Shown: one piece after another, positions 12,516 to 25,483 of the stretch
Position numbering within the stretch: position 1 is the first letter of the stretch
How the letters are laid out: each line of letters begins with the position of its first letter
NCBI RefSeq assembly: GCF_002105155.1
Contig: NW_019028986.1
Span: 388,501 to 452,500, forward strand
Direction: 5' to 3'
DNA from: Lobosporangium transversale
Taxonomy: Eukaryota > Mortierellomycota > Mortierellomycetes > Mortierellales > Mortierellaceae
DNA length: 64,000 bases
Program-made: the position numbers and the translations under genes
The notes under the pieces: generated by a model
Told to the model about the DNA's origin: nothing
Databases searched by the model: none
What the model saw: the letters and a program-made list of their open reading frames with translations, nothing else

Positions 12516-14015
12516 GATCTTAAACATTGGAAGCCGAGTGAAAAATCGTTTGTGAGTGCTGTGTTCCGGCCTGTTAGGGGCTTGAGATAGGGTGAAAAGC
12601 CTTAGTAGCAAATGGAGAATAAAGTATAGCTTGTGGCAGTTGCAGTGACACAGTTACTGTTGGTGAAGGTAATGATGCTATTGTTGAGCTTTTATTGTCG
12701 CGCGTCTAGCCTAATTTACGATAGTTTTTCTTATCGCCAATGCAGTATGTGTGCAGGACAACGTTGCTTGGACGTAAGGGGGATAATGTATAAAAGTGTA
12801 AAAGGCTATTGAAAGCAAAGGAAGTTTATGAAAAGAAATGAAAAAGATAATAAAGAAGACAAAATTGAAAAAAATCCAAGATATTTAAATGATTGGGAGC
12901 GGCAATCGAAAATAAATACGCCTAACTGAAATGAACGAGAAGCGGAGGCACGTAGAGACGTGTTGGAAGAATGCGATTCTACTCTCTCTCCCCAAAGCGA
13001 CGCGACCATGGCTACACAAAACTAAGATTATGAGCACTAACCAACACTTCAAGCAGAGAACTGTAATAGCTAGATTGTCAAACGACCCTGGAGCACCAAT
13101 ACTAACTGACAATAAATCAAAGAAATTAAGGGATGGGTTAAGGGCACAAAGGAAAGAGTATCAGGACAAAGATTTCACCGAATGACATTCATCACTGTTC
13201 TTTATGTCATAAAAATTCTACATCTCACTGGAAATGTGAGCTAGTATATATTACAAGGGTCTCTTTCTGGAGACCAAGGGCCTAACAAAGCGAATGAGTG
13301 AATGGAGATCAACATTTTTTTTTTTTTGCTTCTCTTTCATTTTGCTTCGATTAATGTTTAGCATATAACATTGATAGTAAGGGAAGGCAGGTTAAATGAA
13401 GATCAACTGTCGTTTGGTTGTAAGGAAAAAAGAATGTAATATATGGAATCACAGCACATCATTCTTATAGCCAATAGGCCTTGTTCCGTATCTTCGTGAT
13501 AACATTGCTATCCTTTTCTGCTCGCATGGATGTATTGCACCCTTCCCCTTGAATTTTTTTTATGTACAGGTTTTGCCATGGAATATTCAGGATCTTGAAT
13601 CTCAGAATTTTCCAATCACAAAGGTCTCCTTGAGAGATGAATACTCTTCTATCAAAGTAAGGAATGATTTCTATTTTTCAAGGCGCAATGCTTATAGTTG
13701 CCTCTTCAGTTACACCTCGGGTATCACGATGAGTATTCACCAATTGCGGGTTAAAAATGGTAGGGTCAATTGAGGAAACAAACGAGTATTGACCTTCATT
13801 GATGATGATCCCGTAACAAACCAGCTTCACCCACCTCTTAAAGCAAATCATCCATTTTCAGGTTCAGAGTATAGGCATGGATATCACTTATTCTTTATGC
13901 TCCACATTAGTGAGCAGATTTATTTGGGTACAAACAAAATAAAGATAATTAATCTCCATTTTATACACATAGCATTCCCTTGGACACAACGCTCCTGGAT
14001 ACCCAATGAAGTATA
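12516..14015. other. Intergenic, 1.5 kb, with weak coding-like remnants
   Basis: It holds the promoter of the GPI-protein gene and the 3' flank of BLM10. Two broken stretches look protein-like: plus strand near 12931-13290, ending in a Cys/His-rich string (HHCSLCHKNSTSHWKCE), and minus strand near 13540-13850 (SSIDPTIFNPQLVNTHRD). Neither has an intact frame or a recognised family; a mobile-element origin is possible but unproven. Confidence 0.4.
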
Positions 14016-17000
14016 TCAAACGTAGTAACTAGGCGAGATCAACATGTCGCTCAAAACCTCCAGTTCATCCTGAGTGAACCGTTTTTGATCTTCATGCCAT
14101 GTGTCTTGGTGCGTGCGCTTAAAGTCACTAAATGCCTTTTTGACTGTAGTTGAGATTGGTGGTGGGTCTGAAAAGTATCCTGATAAAAACACCATTGCCT
14201 CAGGCATCCAATTCGGGACATCATAAGGAAATGCCTCGAGTAATGACGATAGGCCCAAGACGCCTGCGTGTCGTCTCACTATGGCCTCGGCATACCCTTC
14301 ATTTACTGGCTCATTCTTGGGACCACGTCTTTTGCGCGCTGGCAGAGGGGTGGACTTGAGAAGCTCCTTAAAATGAGAGATCAATCTCTGGGTCGCATCA
14401 CGTTGTGAGCAACGAACAATACCGGACAATGTCGACGCAGCCAGTTGTCGGACCTTGAAGCAATACGAAGAAAAAAGATCATTAGGAAACGCGGGGCAAG
14501 ACACTATAAAGACACAGGATTTGGCCAAGATTGCAATCCAACATGCACCCCTTACCTCAATCTGTGGATCTAAAAGCATACTTGAGACAGCATTCATAAC
14601 CTTGAGCATCATCTCCAGGTCCATCGAGAACAAATTTGTGTAAAAGAAGACCTGCACTACTGGCAATACGTTATTACGTATATGCCAACTGGTCGATTCC
14701 TTCAAGATATTACAGAACAAATCAACCATCGTAGGAACTATGTTTGCAGGGTAGGCGAATCGAGCCAGCCGAAACAACGTGAATGTTGCCAACTGCTGAA
14801 GGTCTTGGTCATCAGGAATGTCTTGCATCTGGAAAAGTTCGGGAACTAAAGGCAGAACTACGCCATATGTAGCCTGCACACGGAAGCTAGAAAGCGCCTG
14901 ATAGACCCATGATAAGACTGGTATTTTAAAACCAAGTCGTAAATGATCAGACTTAGAAAGTTAGAAGGTTATTTTAAAAAAAGAAAGATTGTATGGGCTG
15001 AAGAGGCAAAAAAAGAAAATCTACCTGATTTGCTGGCATTAGTATAATCAGAAGCTCCTTGAATCTCTGGATGGCGTTCAACTCTCCATTTTTCTAGGTT
15101 TTGCGCCAGACTCGTAATATGGCGCGCTGATTCTTCATCTAGAGACTCGACTAACGCACTGGGTTCGCTTCGTTCAGCTTTTTGTACACTAAGGAACTCT
15201 TGAACATTCTTGTATGAAGGGTGCGGTTTAAGCTGGAAACATTCATTAATGACATGTCCTAATATTTCGCGCACCTGCTTGTATGGATGGTTGATGTGTC
15301 CCAAACAATTTTCTGTCAATGCAGGCGTCAATAACGAGACGCGCCATGATAATGACACAAGAACTGCGCGAGTAAAGAATAAGTTTTTGGATTCAGAAAA
15401 CGCTGCTGCTGAGTCCTTGTCCAGAGGTGTGTTAAAGATCAGTGAAACCAAAGGTAGTATACGGCGCGGATCACGGTGAGCGCAGCAGTATTTTACGAAT
15501 CTTTCCCAGTATACCAAAGAGTCTGGCGTACACATTTGAAATACTTTCTTTAAAACTGGGGTCAACCATGCCCACATACGATCCAATGCCGATTTCTTCC
15601 AGTGCTTGCTACCACGGATCAATCCTCCAACCAACTCTGCCGCTGTACGTTGTGAATTCTTGTCATCAACAGTAGAACAGTGCTTGACAATCAGAGGCTC
15701 GACGACATCAAGGAATTTGTCTTCCCATAATCCAAAGATAGACTTGTAAAATCGAGCATGATCAATGCTAAATGCATCGCTTCGCTCACCACGGACAGGC
15801 TCTTGAGCCATAATTTCCACCAATTTCTCCCAAGTCGATGCCTGGCTGAAAAACTGCTCCAAGTGATCATATGCTGGGCGAGATTCCGCATCAACATCTG
15901 GCATTGCGAACGATTCTGCGCGAGGCAAATAAACTTTTATTGATTTTGGCCAAGCAAGCCAGCCCGTTTCGATGGAGTCATCAAGATAGCTATGTAAAAT
16001 TACAAATTGCATATTAGTTGGCAAGTTAAGAGCATATATACTCATAGGGCTGGTAAATTAAAATTATGGAAGAAAAGAGAGAAAATATACCACGATTCAG
16101 GCTGTGCGTAGTTGATCTCAGTAACGGACGCTTTTAGGTACTCCCAAGTAAAATTATCAGGAAATTTTTCAGGAAGAGTCACACGTCGCTTGAGAGGATT
16201 AATGGCCTTGCGAATAATGAGGCTGTGAGGATCCCCTTGAGCAAATGTTCTGATCTTAATATTCACCATGATGGTGCTCAGGCTTGATAGCGCGATCCTT
16301 CGCACTGTAGACATCTCCGAGATCAGGCTCTTGGCTTCGAATCGCGCGATATCTAGACTGATAGGGAATTCAGGCCGCATGAAAAGCTCAATAAAACTCA
16401 TCACCATTGTCTGATACCGCCAATGTAATGATTCATCCTTGGCCAGCTCAGTCAATGCTAGAATAAGGTCCTGATATGCCTTTATGCTGTTTAGGCGTCG
16501 GTTCTTAGTCATGAGAGCGACACGGTTGACCGTCTCTACATCGTACGTTAGACCATGGACATCAATGAAGTTTTGAGCGCTGCTTAGTAATTCTTGGTTC
16601 GTGTGGACTGTAAACGTGGAGTTTGTCATGTTCACGATATATTCTAGGAAGCATTTCCGGACCAGCGCTTGTACACTTGGCTTGTCGGCATGGTGGGCAG
16701 TGCATAGACGCTGAACATAGTCTGGCACGAAGCGCCAGTTCCGAAGACACGGAGGTGTGAGTGATTTAGCACTGAGTAAATAGAGTGCGCCCTTCATCCT
16801 CTCATAATCGGAATCTATAGATATATGAAAGGTTGATATGGGGTTAAAGGCTATAATTATGATCTGGCCTTTTAAAAAAAAGGTATAGAAATCTATATTG
16901 AGAACTTACTTGAACTTTCCAAGGACTTGAGTAGGACTGGAATGACAAGATATTTGGCACCTTGATAGCAATGTACGGCTTTAAGAAGTGCTTGCTGTGA

Positions 17001-20000
17001 TTTCTTTCTCACATCCGTGTATTGACTCAAGGATAACTCAGTTAAATCTAGCATCAATACATCGTGAAGCTCTGTCTTGACACGTCCGCTGGAGTTGAAC
17101 TTTAGCCTCGTATAGTGATGGGCAGTTGCTCGTCTACAACACATTAGCCGTGGATACATCTTTTTGTCCCCAGGAAGTCGATAGAGTGCCTTCAAAAATT
17201 CATAGCCCTTGCTATTCGCATCAAAGGTCTTGGAGTCGATGCCATGATCGGAGAGAAAGATACGAGCTGCTTTGACAAGGATTTTGATGTTCTCCACATC
17301 GTCTTCGCGTTTTGTGAGAAAGAACCCCATTAGCTCGTGTAAAAGCTGCCCAGTATCAGCGCGTATCTTGCGGATTTTCTCGGTACGTGGATCGTTGTAA
17401 TCTGTAAGGCAGTATCCAACCTCGATGCGTTTTAGCGGCAGAATTGTGTCCATGTCATCCCCAAAGCTAATTAGTTTGCATGAAAGAATGGAGTTGGTTC
17501 ATATATAGATGCTTGTTCTAGATATTATACAAGCTTATCAAATATAAAAAATTGCAAATGTTGCTCCTACTTTGCTTTTGAGGCAGGACTGTCGCCATCG
17601 TCTTCGACCAGAGTAATCATGCCGCCAAGGAACGCTTTAATTAACGTAATCACTTTGCAAAACTCAATAGATAGCTGTTTGCCTTCTAAAATCGAATTAG
17701 ACATCAGATCCCGAGCTTTTGCAATGGAGGCTAGATGGAATACCTCGATAAGCTCGATGCCAAAATTGATTTCATCCTGTGAAGGTATATGCCAGTCTAT
17801 TTTTTCAGATCCGGATTCTTCAAGCTCTCCCCAATGTAAGTGTGATTCAGCCATGAATGCTAGTAAGACATAATATTCGTCGGATCAGCTTCACCAATAA
17901 TACTAATGATAATAAATCATGAAAGGGTTCGTCGTAACTGCACAGGCAGAATGTGGTATTTACCTTCGTCATTCCATTTTGCGGAATTATGGGATCTAGG
18001 ATTGACAGTATAGATAGTAAGCATAGTTTGAAGCGCTGAGCCTAGAACTTTCGCTGCCATCTTGTAACCCCTACGATCTTGACATTTCTCGACCATGAGT
18101 TTCGCAAGGCTGATGATTTCAGTCCTATATTCAGTGATATCGCTGCTATCGATAAGTCGACTAAGTAGTCCTTGATAGTAGTGCAAAGAGTCATCCCGAT
18201 GCATATGAGAGTAGGTTAATGAAGGGATTGAGCTGGCACCATGTTCAAGTTCGGCTCGAATCAGCCTATCAAGGATCGGGAAGGCTTTGGTCATGGAACA
18301 CTTTCGATTTGCAGATGCCCAGCATGAAATAAATTCTCCCATAGCTTTACTTGCGTTGATTAAAGGCGCCGACTCCAGAATTTCAATCACAAGCTTAGTC
18401 GTCATGTCGTAGAGTTTAGGCGAGAGTTGGCCAAAGAGGAGATCGAAGCAATACTATTTTGTTTAATGATTCAATAGACAAAATTATTGTTATATTTCTT
18501 TCTTTCTTTCTTTTTCTTCAGAGGTTGAACAGGAGCAATATTTTGATTAATAGATAGACACCGTTGAATCACCTACAGCAATGGTTGCTGTGACAGAAGT
18601 CTCGACAGAATCCTTCTTTGTCCCTTGATCTACATCAGGATAATTTTCAAACTACCATAATAAAGAGTAGTTGCCTTAGTGTCAGGAGAGAAGATAAATA
18701 ATGAAGCATAGTATTTATGGTTTATCACAAAGCCATCGAACTCTGCCTTACCAGGAGAATTGCTCTGCGTAACAACTTCATAACCCATTCCTCAAAATCT
18801 GCAGTAGTTGCTTTTCGGTTTGCATCTTCCAGTTCTATATCAACTACCTCATTCGAATCCAGCATGTCCTCCTCCATACCACCCCATTGAAATCCCATGC
18901 CACCCATGTCTGTCAAATCCTGCAATGGAACAGTCGAGATCATGGAACTAATAAACATCAAAGTAAACCATGTTTTTGCTGGATCATTTAAATCAATGCC
19001 TGGAAGAGTCAGATGAAGCAGCGGCGAAAGATGCTTTCCACCCTGTGGGTAGTGGTTACGGTTGAGCATTGGGATAGCTATAGAGCCCATGGCCGAGATG
19101 ACACTCGTAGTACGATGAGTCTCTGTGAGAGATTCAAGTGAGGGATATGCTCGTTCCAATATACCTGGGATGATAAGCTTTGGTGCAATCCAAGCTAGGT
19201 AACGAAGAGTCACAGTGTTCTGAGCGACTGCTCGCTGATCTTTGGAGAACATCATCAAATAGGTCACGCCTTTGATTGTCTCCACAAACTTATTGTTAAT
19301 TTCCGTTGTTAGGCGCAGCTCTTGTGGCACCTTACACTTTTCGCTCCCCTCTACATTTGATATTTTTGAAGTAACAATAAGGTTAGTATCGAATCAAACA
19401 AATGTCAAAAAAAAAAGTCAATTATATCCTAATCTATGTAATCCTATATTAGCTTAAACGTACGATCCCTGATTCGCTCCAAGTAAGTTTTAGCGAGATA
19501 ATGAATAAAAAGCGCTAAGACATATGACCATTGGCCTGAATTTGAAGGGTGAAAGAACGATTCGGTCGCTTGTATTAAATCACTCAAGTGGGCTAATATA
19601 GACGACTCAGGATTCTCTTCCTCTGAAACTGGATCAATGGTGTTGACAATGAACATTGCAACAGAATACATCCGCATCTTAATAAATAAATAAATAAATA
19701 AGTAAGTAAATAAATGTATACCAAAAAGATATAAAAAGCTAACTTTTGCTAGGTAAGCTGATCATAGGGCATATGAACCGAGCAAATGCACTTACTTCAT
19801 TCCGACTGATAGACTTATGAGCTGTGCCACCCTCTGAATCGACATGATTTGTACGTTGGCCCTTTCCGACAGGTAAATTTAGTGCACTCAATCCAGCAGC
19901 AAAAATTGTGCGCACTTGTGCTTCTGTAAACATATCTTTGGTGCCTAGATTATCTTTAGCCACACGTGCAAATAGAGACAGAAAGTTACGATCGAATTCG

Positions 20001-21281
20001 CTGGACCTTACAACCATGGACCACAGTCTAAACATGGCGGGCATCCACTCTCGCGGGTCCATTCCTGATTCAATGTCTGTGGGCAGAAAGGTGCTGAGAT
20101 ATGACTGAGCTCGAAGGAGTTCCGGAAGATTGCTGGTACTCATTTTCGGAATAAATTCCTCCAGTATCTCTGCTGCGGCACCTGATGGGAAGAACCTGGT
20201 AATGAATCAAGAGATCTATGTTTGAGATGATGGCCTCTATAGCTTCGACAAAAGCGGGTTTCAAGAAATTTATGTGCTTATTACCGTCTTGCCGCCGCAA
20301 TAAGTCGAACCACCTTGGCTGATCGCTTGCTATTAACAAAATCAATAAACATGTGGACCAAATTGAGGTAGTCGACACAATTGTAGTGCATAAGTGTCTG
20401 GTGTGTGTTAAAATAGAGAATGCAGAAAGACATGTAACGCTTTCTATTTATTTTTTTGCCCTTTATCTTATCCATTCATTATCCGTATTTAAAGTGAACC
20501 AATTTTTCCCTTACGATTCAGACAGTAGCGCTTTTTGCCTGTTCTTGGGAAACAATGTTCGTTCCAAATATTCGTAGACAGGTCTCCATGGTAGCTGTAA
20601 ATCCTTGGGCCCAATTGGATCTTTTTTCCTATTGTTTATCATTATTGTTTCATACAAGTACAGACAGCGATTAGATATCAGGAAGTGAACACAAATTAGA
20701 TCACCCTTAATGTAGAGGCGCAGAAGAGGGCTGTCCAAATATTTTAAAAAAGTAGAGCAAAGATTCATATGCAATGGCATTCCGACTATCCGATTTGACT
20801 ATCAATCAACGGAAGCTAGAGTAGCAAGTCTGCTTACTTAATCAGGCGGTAGCAGTAGCCGCTAGTCAGTTCAACCATGGCAGTATCTACACCCGGCGCA
20901 AAGGATATTTCCCAGAGCATTTTGGCAAATGAAGCCCGAGTTTCTAATGGGAGTGCATATTTCAAGTCAAGGTACCTACCAAGGAGCCGATATAATGAAA
21001 GTATTAATAAGAATTCATGCCGTTTCTTGTATGATCATATGAGGACTATTTGTAGTATATCATTTATCAAGATGATGAGATTATCACAGCCCTTACTTAT
21101 CCAGTCGCCTGCCCCATTCGACCAGACCAGGCGCCCAGTCCTCAGACTTCAAACAGAGTCCAAAATGGTAGATGATATTGTGGAGCATCTCGCTCGCTTC
21201 CTGAGACATATCATGGCCATAAGGGAGGAGATTATGTAAGGCGGTAGAAAGGTCGCCCCACTGTTGATTGATATGATCCAT
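14016..21281 (-). CDS. BLM10: Proteasome activator BLM10 / PA200 (PSME4)
   Basis: Giant HEAT-repeat protein that caps the 20S proteasome; 1902 residues (human PSME4 1843). Fifteen minus-strand exons fit in phase: 21281-21097, 20975-20838, 20628-20515, 20443-20285, 20195-19796, 19677-19464, 19350-18752, 18651-18577, 18453-17964, 17859-17571, 17466-16910, 16814-16091, 15989-15025, 14917-14556, 14453-14016. Matches to PSME4 run throughout: LQLPWRPVYEYLERTLFPK, GLSALNLPVGKG, FFHPSNSGQW, LPGIDLNDPAKTW, LHWGELEESGSEKIDWHIPS, GLIRGSKHWKKSALDRMW, EVRQLAASTLSG, VRRHAGVLGLSSLLEAFPYD and PNWMPEAMVFLS. The C terminus SPSYYV keeps the hydrophobic-Tyr-X motif that docks in 20S alpha-ring pockets. The last intron (14454-14555) is stop-free and in frame, so its retention would add 34 residues. 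RPT1 and SEM1 are nearby. Confidence 0.95.
19680..19714. repeat. (AATA)n repeat in a BLM10 intron
   Basis: About six AATA units followed by AGTA/AATA variants in the intron between BLM10 exons 5 and 6, directly before the 3' splice site on the minus strand (a TTTA-rich tract in the transcript). Confidence 0.8.
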
Positions 21282-22850
21282 ATCGGCGAGAACAGTAACA
21301 GTATAAAAAAAGCGCGTGTAGAAGAGTACACAGCTGCGTATTTTTTAGCAATTGGAGGAAGTAAGGAATAATAAATCTGTCAAAATGCGATGCTGATTTC
21401 TAGATACAGCAGAAAAGAAGGAAGATTATTTTAGAGAAGAAATGAAATGGATTGCTTAATGCGATCTCTCTGACAATGTCCCCTGGAACAAAAAATGGAT
21501 TAGGTGACAAGTGGCAGGAGAGGGCGAAGCAGAAAAAATAATAATAAAAAAGCGTGCGTGTGGCATGTGGCATGTGTGCGTATGCTTGTGGTGTTTGCGT
21601 ATATTTTCCACCGCATATTACGTGACCCGTCGATACTATCTGTCATAACAAATATGGAGCCACGGCTAGACTTGGTACTTGAATACTTGAAAATAATAGA
21701 AAGGGCCAATGAAAGCATTGGTTATGCAAAAGGAGCTACAGCGTTCGTAATCCCAGAATTGCATTGAGAGCCAAGTCACAACTATTCTCTCAGTCCCTAC
21801 GCTATCCACTACTCACTGTATTGCACACACGGTCCTGAGCTATCCATAATCTTGGAACCAAAAACATCTCCACATCTGGCTAGTTAGTACATGTCTTTTA
21901 ATGCACAATCTACCAACAAAATTACAGAACAACACTATCGACTCGAGCATCCACAAGCTCCAATGGCATCTTGGTGGATACCCTGTAATCAATTTCATTT
22001 TCCAGATTGAGAATTTTGTATCCAAAGCCCGTAGATCGGCCTCAAAGACGTTGCAAGGACCATATCTCTGCTATCATACGTGCCACTTCTATGAGTAGAC
22101 CATATTTTCATCGCATTCTCATTAATGAAGGTTATCGATGAACCCAAAATGAATTTTTCTAAGCTTGAACAGGGCTATAAGTGATATAAGGGCAAGAGTC
22201 AGGACTCAAGGCCAGCATGTTTACTTAAGCTGTTCTTTATTCTTAAGGTACTGTGTCTGGACTAAAAACCTGGGCTGTGTTAGGTCCCGATGGTTTTACT
22301 GCGGGACCAAATTCCGAGCAATGCTGCCACAGGCTATGCTTACCACAGTAGGGCTGTGACAAAAATGGTCTCTAGATCATTAATCATAGTGTTAAAGGTT
22401 CATTCATCAAATGCGTTACTGCCGATCTTAAAAGACTGCTCATTGCACAAGGACTTCATTAATCACCATCACACCAAGCTCAAACCAAGGTCCACCAACC
22501 GCCCAGGAATCTTAGAGGGTTGATGGATAAAGCTGTTGAGGACGCACGCCAGCTATTCAGAGCAAGTATGGGTCGCTTATGCATGCATGATGTTATATCA
22601 GGGCACATTAGGCTTCATGGAGCAGGGCGCTACTTGGGCACGCGGCAAAGAGAAGAGGCACTCATTCAATAGTTGACCTTGCCGTTGCTCGCCTGAAACT
22701 ATCTTTGCTTCCTCATCTCACGTGACTAAGATGTCGTAGTTTGAGATGTAAATGTGTAGATCTAGATAAGGGTTCTTTTTTTTTTTTTTTTGCTGTGGGC
22801 TTAGAGGGATTGACAGAACTCTTCTTCCATCCAGTATCGACAAGCACATC
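21282..22850. other. Divergent BLM10-FAL1 intergenic region, 1.57 kb
   Basis: The shared upstream region of BLM10 (-) and FAL1 (+). Only short interrupted reading frames are present, with no family recognised. A CTCACGTGAC E-box lies at about 22718-22727, roughly 125 nt before the FAL1 start. A 15-nt T tract precedes the FAL1 start region. Confidence 0.55.
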
Positions 22851-24481
22851 ATGTCTGGCATCAACAGGAAGCACGACGACAAGCTCGTTTTCGAGACTAG
22901 TGAGGATGTTAAGGGTAACTTAAAATTGACAGAAAATCGGCAGATCTCAACAGACCATGTAAACCACTCTTTTTGATGCTATGAATCGTGACTAATCTTT
23001 TTTTTTTTATTGTATCACTAGTTGTTCCCACATTTGACTCGCTTGGATTAAAGGATGATTTGCTTCGCGGAGTTTACGCTTACAGTATGCGACATGATTT
23101 TTATATTTTCGTTTCGATAACGTAGAAATTGACATATATGCTTAGCTTTATTGCTTGATATTCCCTCTAATTTCCTTCTAATGTTGCTTTATAGATTTTG
23201 AACGCCCTTCAGCTATCCAGCAACGTGCCATTAACCCAATCGTTAAGGGACGTGATGTGATTGCTCAAGCACAATCAGGAACAGGAAAAACAGCCACCTT
23301 TTCCATCTCCATCCTTCAATCGATTGACACCTCAATTCGTGAGACTCAGGCATTGGTCTTGGCACCAACCCGTGAGTTGGCGATCCAGATCCAAAGTGTC
23401 ATCCTTGCGTTAGGGGACTATATGAATGTACAATGTCATGCTTGCATTGGAGGCACCAGTATTGGTGAAGACATTCGTCAGCTGGATCATGGACAACATG
23501 TCGTCGTAGGCACGCCAGGAAGGGTCTTTGATATGATTCGTCGACGCAACCTCAGAACACGCAACATAAAGATGATGGTCTTGGACGAAGCAGACGAGCT
23601 GTTGAATCAAGGATTTAAAGATCAAATTTATGATGTATACAGATACCTACCACCATCCACACAGGTCGTCATCCTCTCGGCTACATTACCTCATGATGTA
23701 CTGGAGATGACTTCTAAATTCATGACAGATCCCATCCGTATTTTGGTCAAGCGTGATGAATTGACCTTGGAAGGCATTAAGCAGTTTTTCGTCGCTGTAG
23801 AAAAGGAAGACTGGAAGTTTGATACGCTCTGCGATCTTTACGATACATTGACCATCACACAGGCTGTCATCTTTTGCAATACCCGCAGAAAGGTTGATTG
23901 GCTCACTACCAAAATGAGAGAGGCCAACTTCACAGTGTCATCCATGCACGGAGAGATGCCTCAAAAGGAACGTGACGCTATTATGCAGGAGTTCCGCCAA
24001 GGTGCAAGGTATATTTTACATACTGATAAAGTATTATGATTTCTTTGTGTACGCCATAGGTTTCAGGGACGTGTGCTAATGCCATTCTGAATCCCTCCAT
24101 TTCACTACAGTCGTGTCTTGATTACAACAGATGTATGGGCTCGTGGTATCGATGTCCAACAAGTTTCACTGGTTGTTAACTACGATCTTCCAAGTAATCG
24201 TGAAAACTATATTCACCGGTACGAAGCATGCCTTAAAAGAAAAAAAAAAAACCCCCCTTCGAACTTGGCATTTCATTTTATAATGTGTTTGTAACTCTTT
24301 TTTTTTTTTTTTTTTTTTTTTTGCCAATCAATGCAGTATTGGTCGGTCTGGTCGCTTCGGACGCAAGGGTGTGGCCATTAACTTTGTTACGCAGGATGAT
24401 ATCAAAATTTTACGCGATATTGAACAGTACTACAGCACACAGATTGATGAGATGCCAATGAACGTTACTGATTTGATTTAA
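22851..24481 (+). CDS. FAL1: DEAD-box RNA helicase eIF4A-III / FAL1
   Basis: ATP-dependent RNA helicase: in animals the core of the exon-junction complex, in yeast (Fal1) needed for 18S rRNA processing. Exons are 22851-22914, 23022-23084, 23195-24008, 24111-24218 and 24337-24481, giving 397 residues (yeast Fal1 399). Motifs in order are the Q-motif region [12 protein letters not shown], motif [24 protein letters not shown] ([13 protein letters not shown]), [37 protein letters not shown] and [13 protein letters not shown]. The ending [20 protein letters not shown] is typical of eIF4A-III. Identity with human EIF4A3 is visibly higher than with eIF4A-I. Poly-T tracts of 10-26 nt lie in introns 1 and 4. 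The genome is intron-rich, so a junction-complex role is plausible. Confidence 0.95.
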
Positions 24482-24638
24482 AGTAATGGTCTGCGGCATG
24501 GCGATACATATTACGGTGTAGAAAGAGTAGACATTCTTATTTGAATTGAACAAACTATAAAGAAATAATTATGATTTGTTGAATTTTGCGTTATTGCGTT
24601 GTTTATTTCAATGATCCCTATCCTGCTTCCATGCCTGT

Positions 24639-25079
24639 TCACGCTTGGATTGCGTTTGCCTTTTGAAGCTCAGCCCTATAAGCACAAAAGAAAGTAAAGT
24701 AGAGGAAAGAAAGTTTACTGGGTTAAGGAAGGATCTTTATGATTGAATGCCATAAGATGTTCCTAGAGCCAATGACTAACCTGAGCTGGTTTGAAAAGTC
24801 ATCTTCAACATCATCATCATCCCAGTTGTCGTCCCACTGGTGTGCATCCTTCTCTTCCTCAGCTTCATTCCAATCTATATTGTTTAGTTCATTATTAAAG
24901 ATAATCGTATACTTAAAGACGTCAGATTTAGGTAGTTTGCCATATGCCATCATCAGATACTCAAGATATTCCAAAAAAATATAAAAAAGAAACAACAGCT
25001 ATAGATCCATAGATCCATATCTTTCATAGGTCTTTTTCGGCTTAGACTTGAAAGAGCCTGTGTTTCTCTCTTCTAACTG

Positions 25080-25110
<31 letters not shown>

Positions 25111-25258
25111 GAATAAACGAATACTGTTGGTTCAAATTGCATTAGGGAAAGAAATGCTTACCTTGTGCAGCAAACTCTTCAAACTCGTCGTCTTCCTCTA
25201 GTCCATTCAACTGAGGCTGCTGTGCTCCTGGCTTATTGTTTTGCTGCTCCAATGCCAT
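24639..25258 (-). CDS. SEM1: 26S proteasome lid subunit SEM1/DSS1 (Rpn15)
   Basis: Small, acidic, intrinsically disordered protein that stabilises the proteasome lid; in other fungi and animals it also binds TREX-2 and BRCA2-type complexes. Exons on the minus strand are 25258-25162, 24874-24781 and 24675-24639, encoding 75 residues (human DSS1 70). The two signature blocks are [19 protein letters not shown] and [20 protein letters not shown], followed by RAELQKANA. The gene is too small and too spliced to appear as one long reading frame. It is divergent from the ATRIP-like gene with 225 nt between start codons, an interval that contains a GGTGGCAAA element at 25386-25394. Confidence 0.96.
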
Positions 25259-25385
25259 GTTCTTGTTTAAATGTGCAAGTATTCGTGTGTCAAGAGTTGA
25301 AATGAAATGGGAGAGCGTTGCGTGTAAATTTGTATCAGAATTTTACTATGCCATGGTTTTTTTAATCGCAAATACTACATAAATT

Positions 25386-25394
25386 GGTGGCAAA
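25386..25394 (+). promoter_or_regulatory. PACE-like element (GGTGGCAAA) in the SEM1/ATRIP shared promoter
   Basis: An exact match to the core proteasome-associated control element bound by Rpn4 in Saccharomyces, 128 nt upstream of the SEM1 start codon. About 0.5 chance matches to this 9-mer are expected in 64 kb on both strands, so position rather than sequence alone gives it weight. I saw no such match upstream of RPT1 or BLM10. Confidence 0.4.
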
Positions 25395-25483
25395 TCAGAA
25401 GAAAAAGAAAAAGGCCTCGCCAACAACACCTATTCCTGCGACTGCTGCGTACTGTACTTGTTTAGCATGTGGTTTGCATTACA

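Noticed and set aside
21504-22530. Several short frames between BLM10 and FAL1
   Set aside because: Each is broken by stops and none joins across plausible splice sites; no homology recognised.
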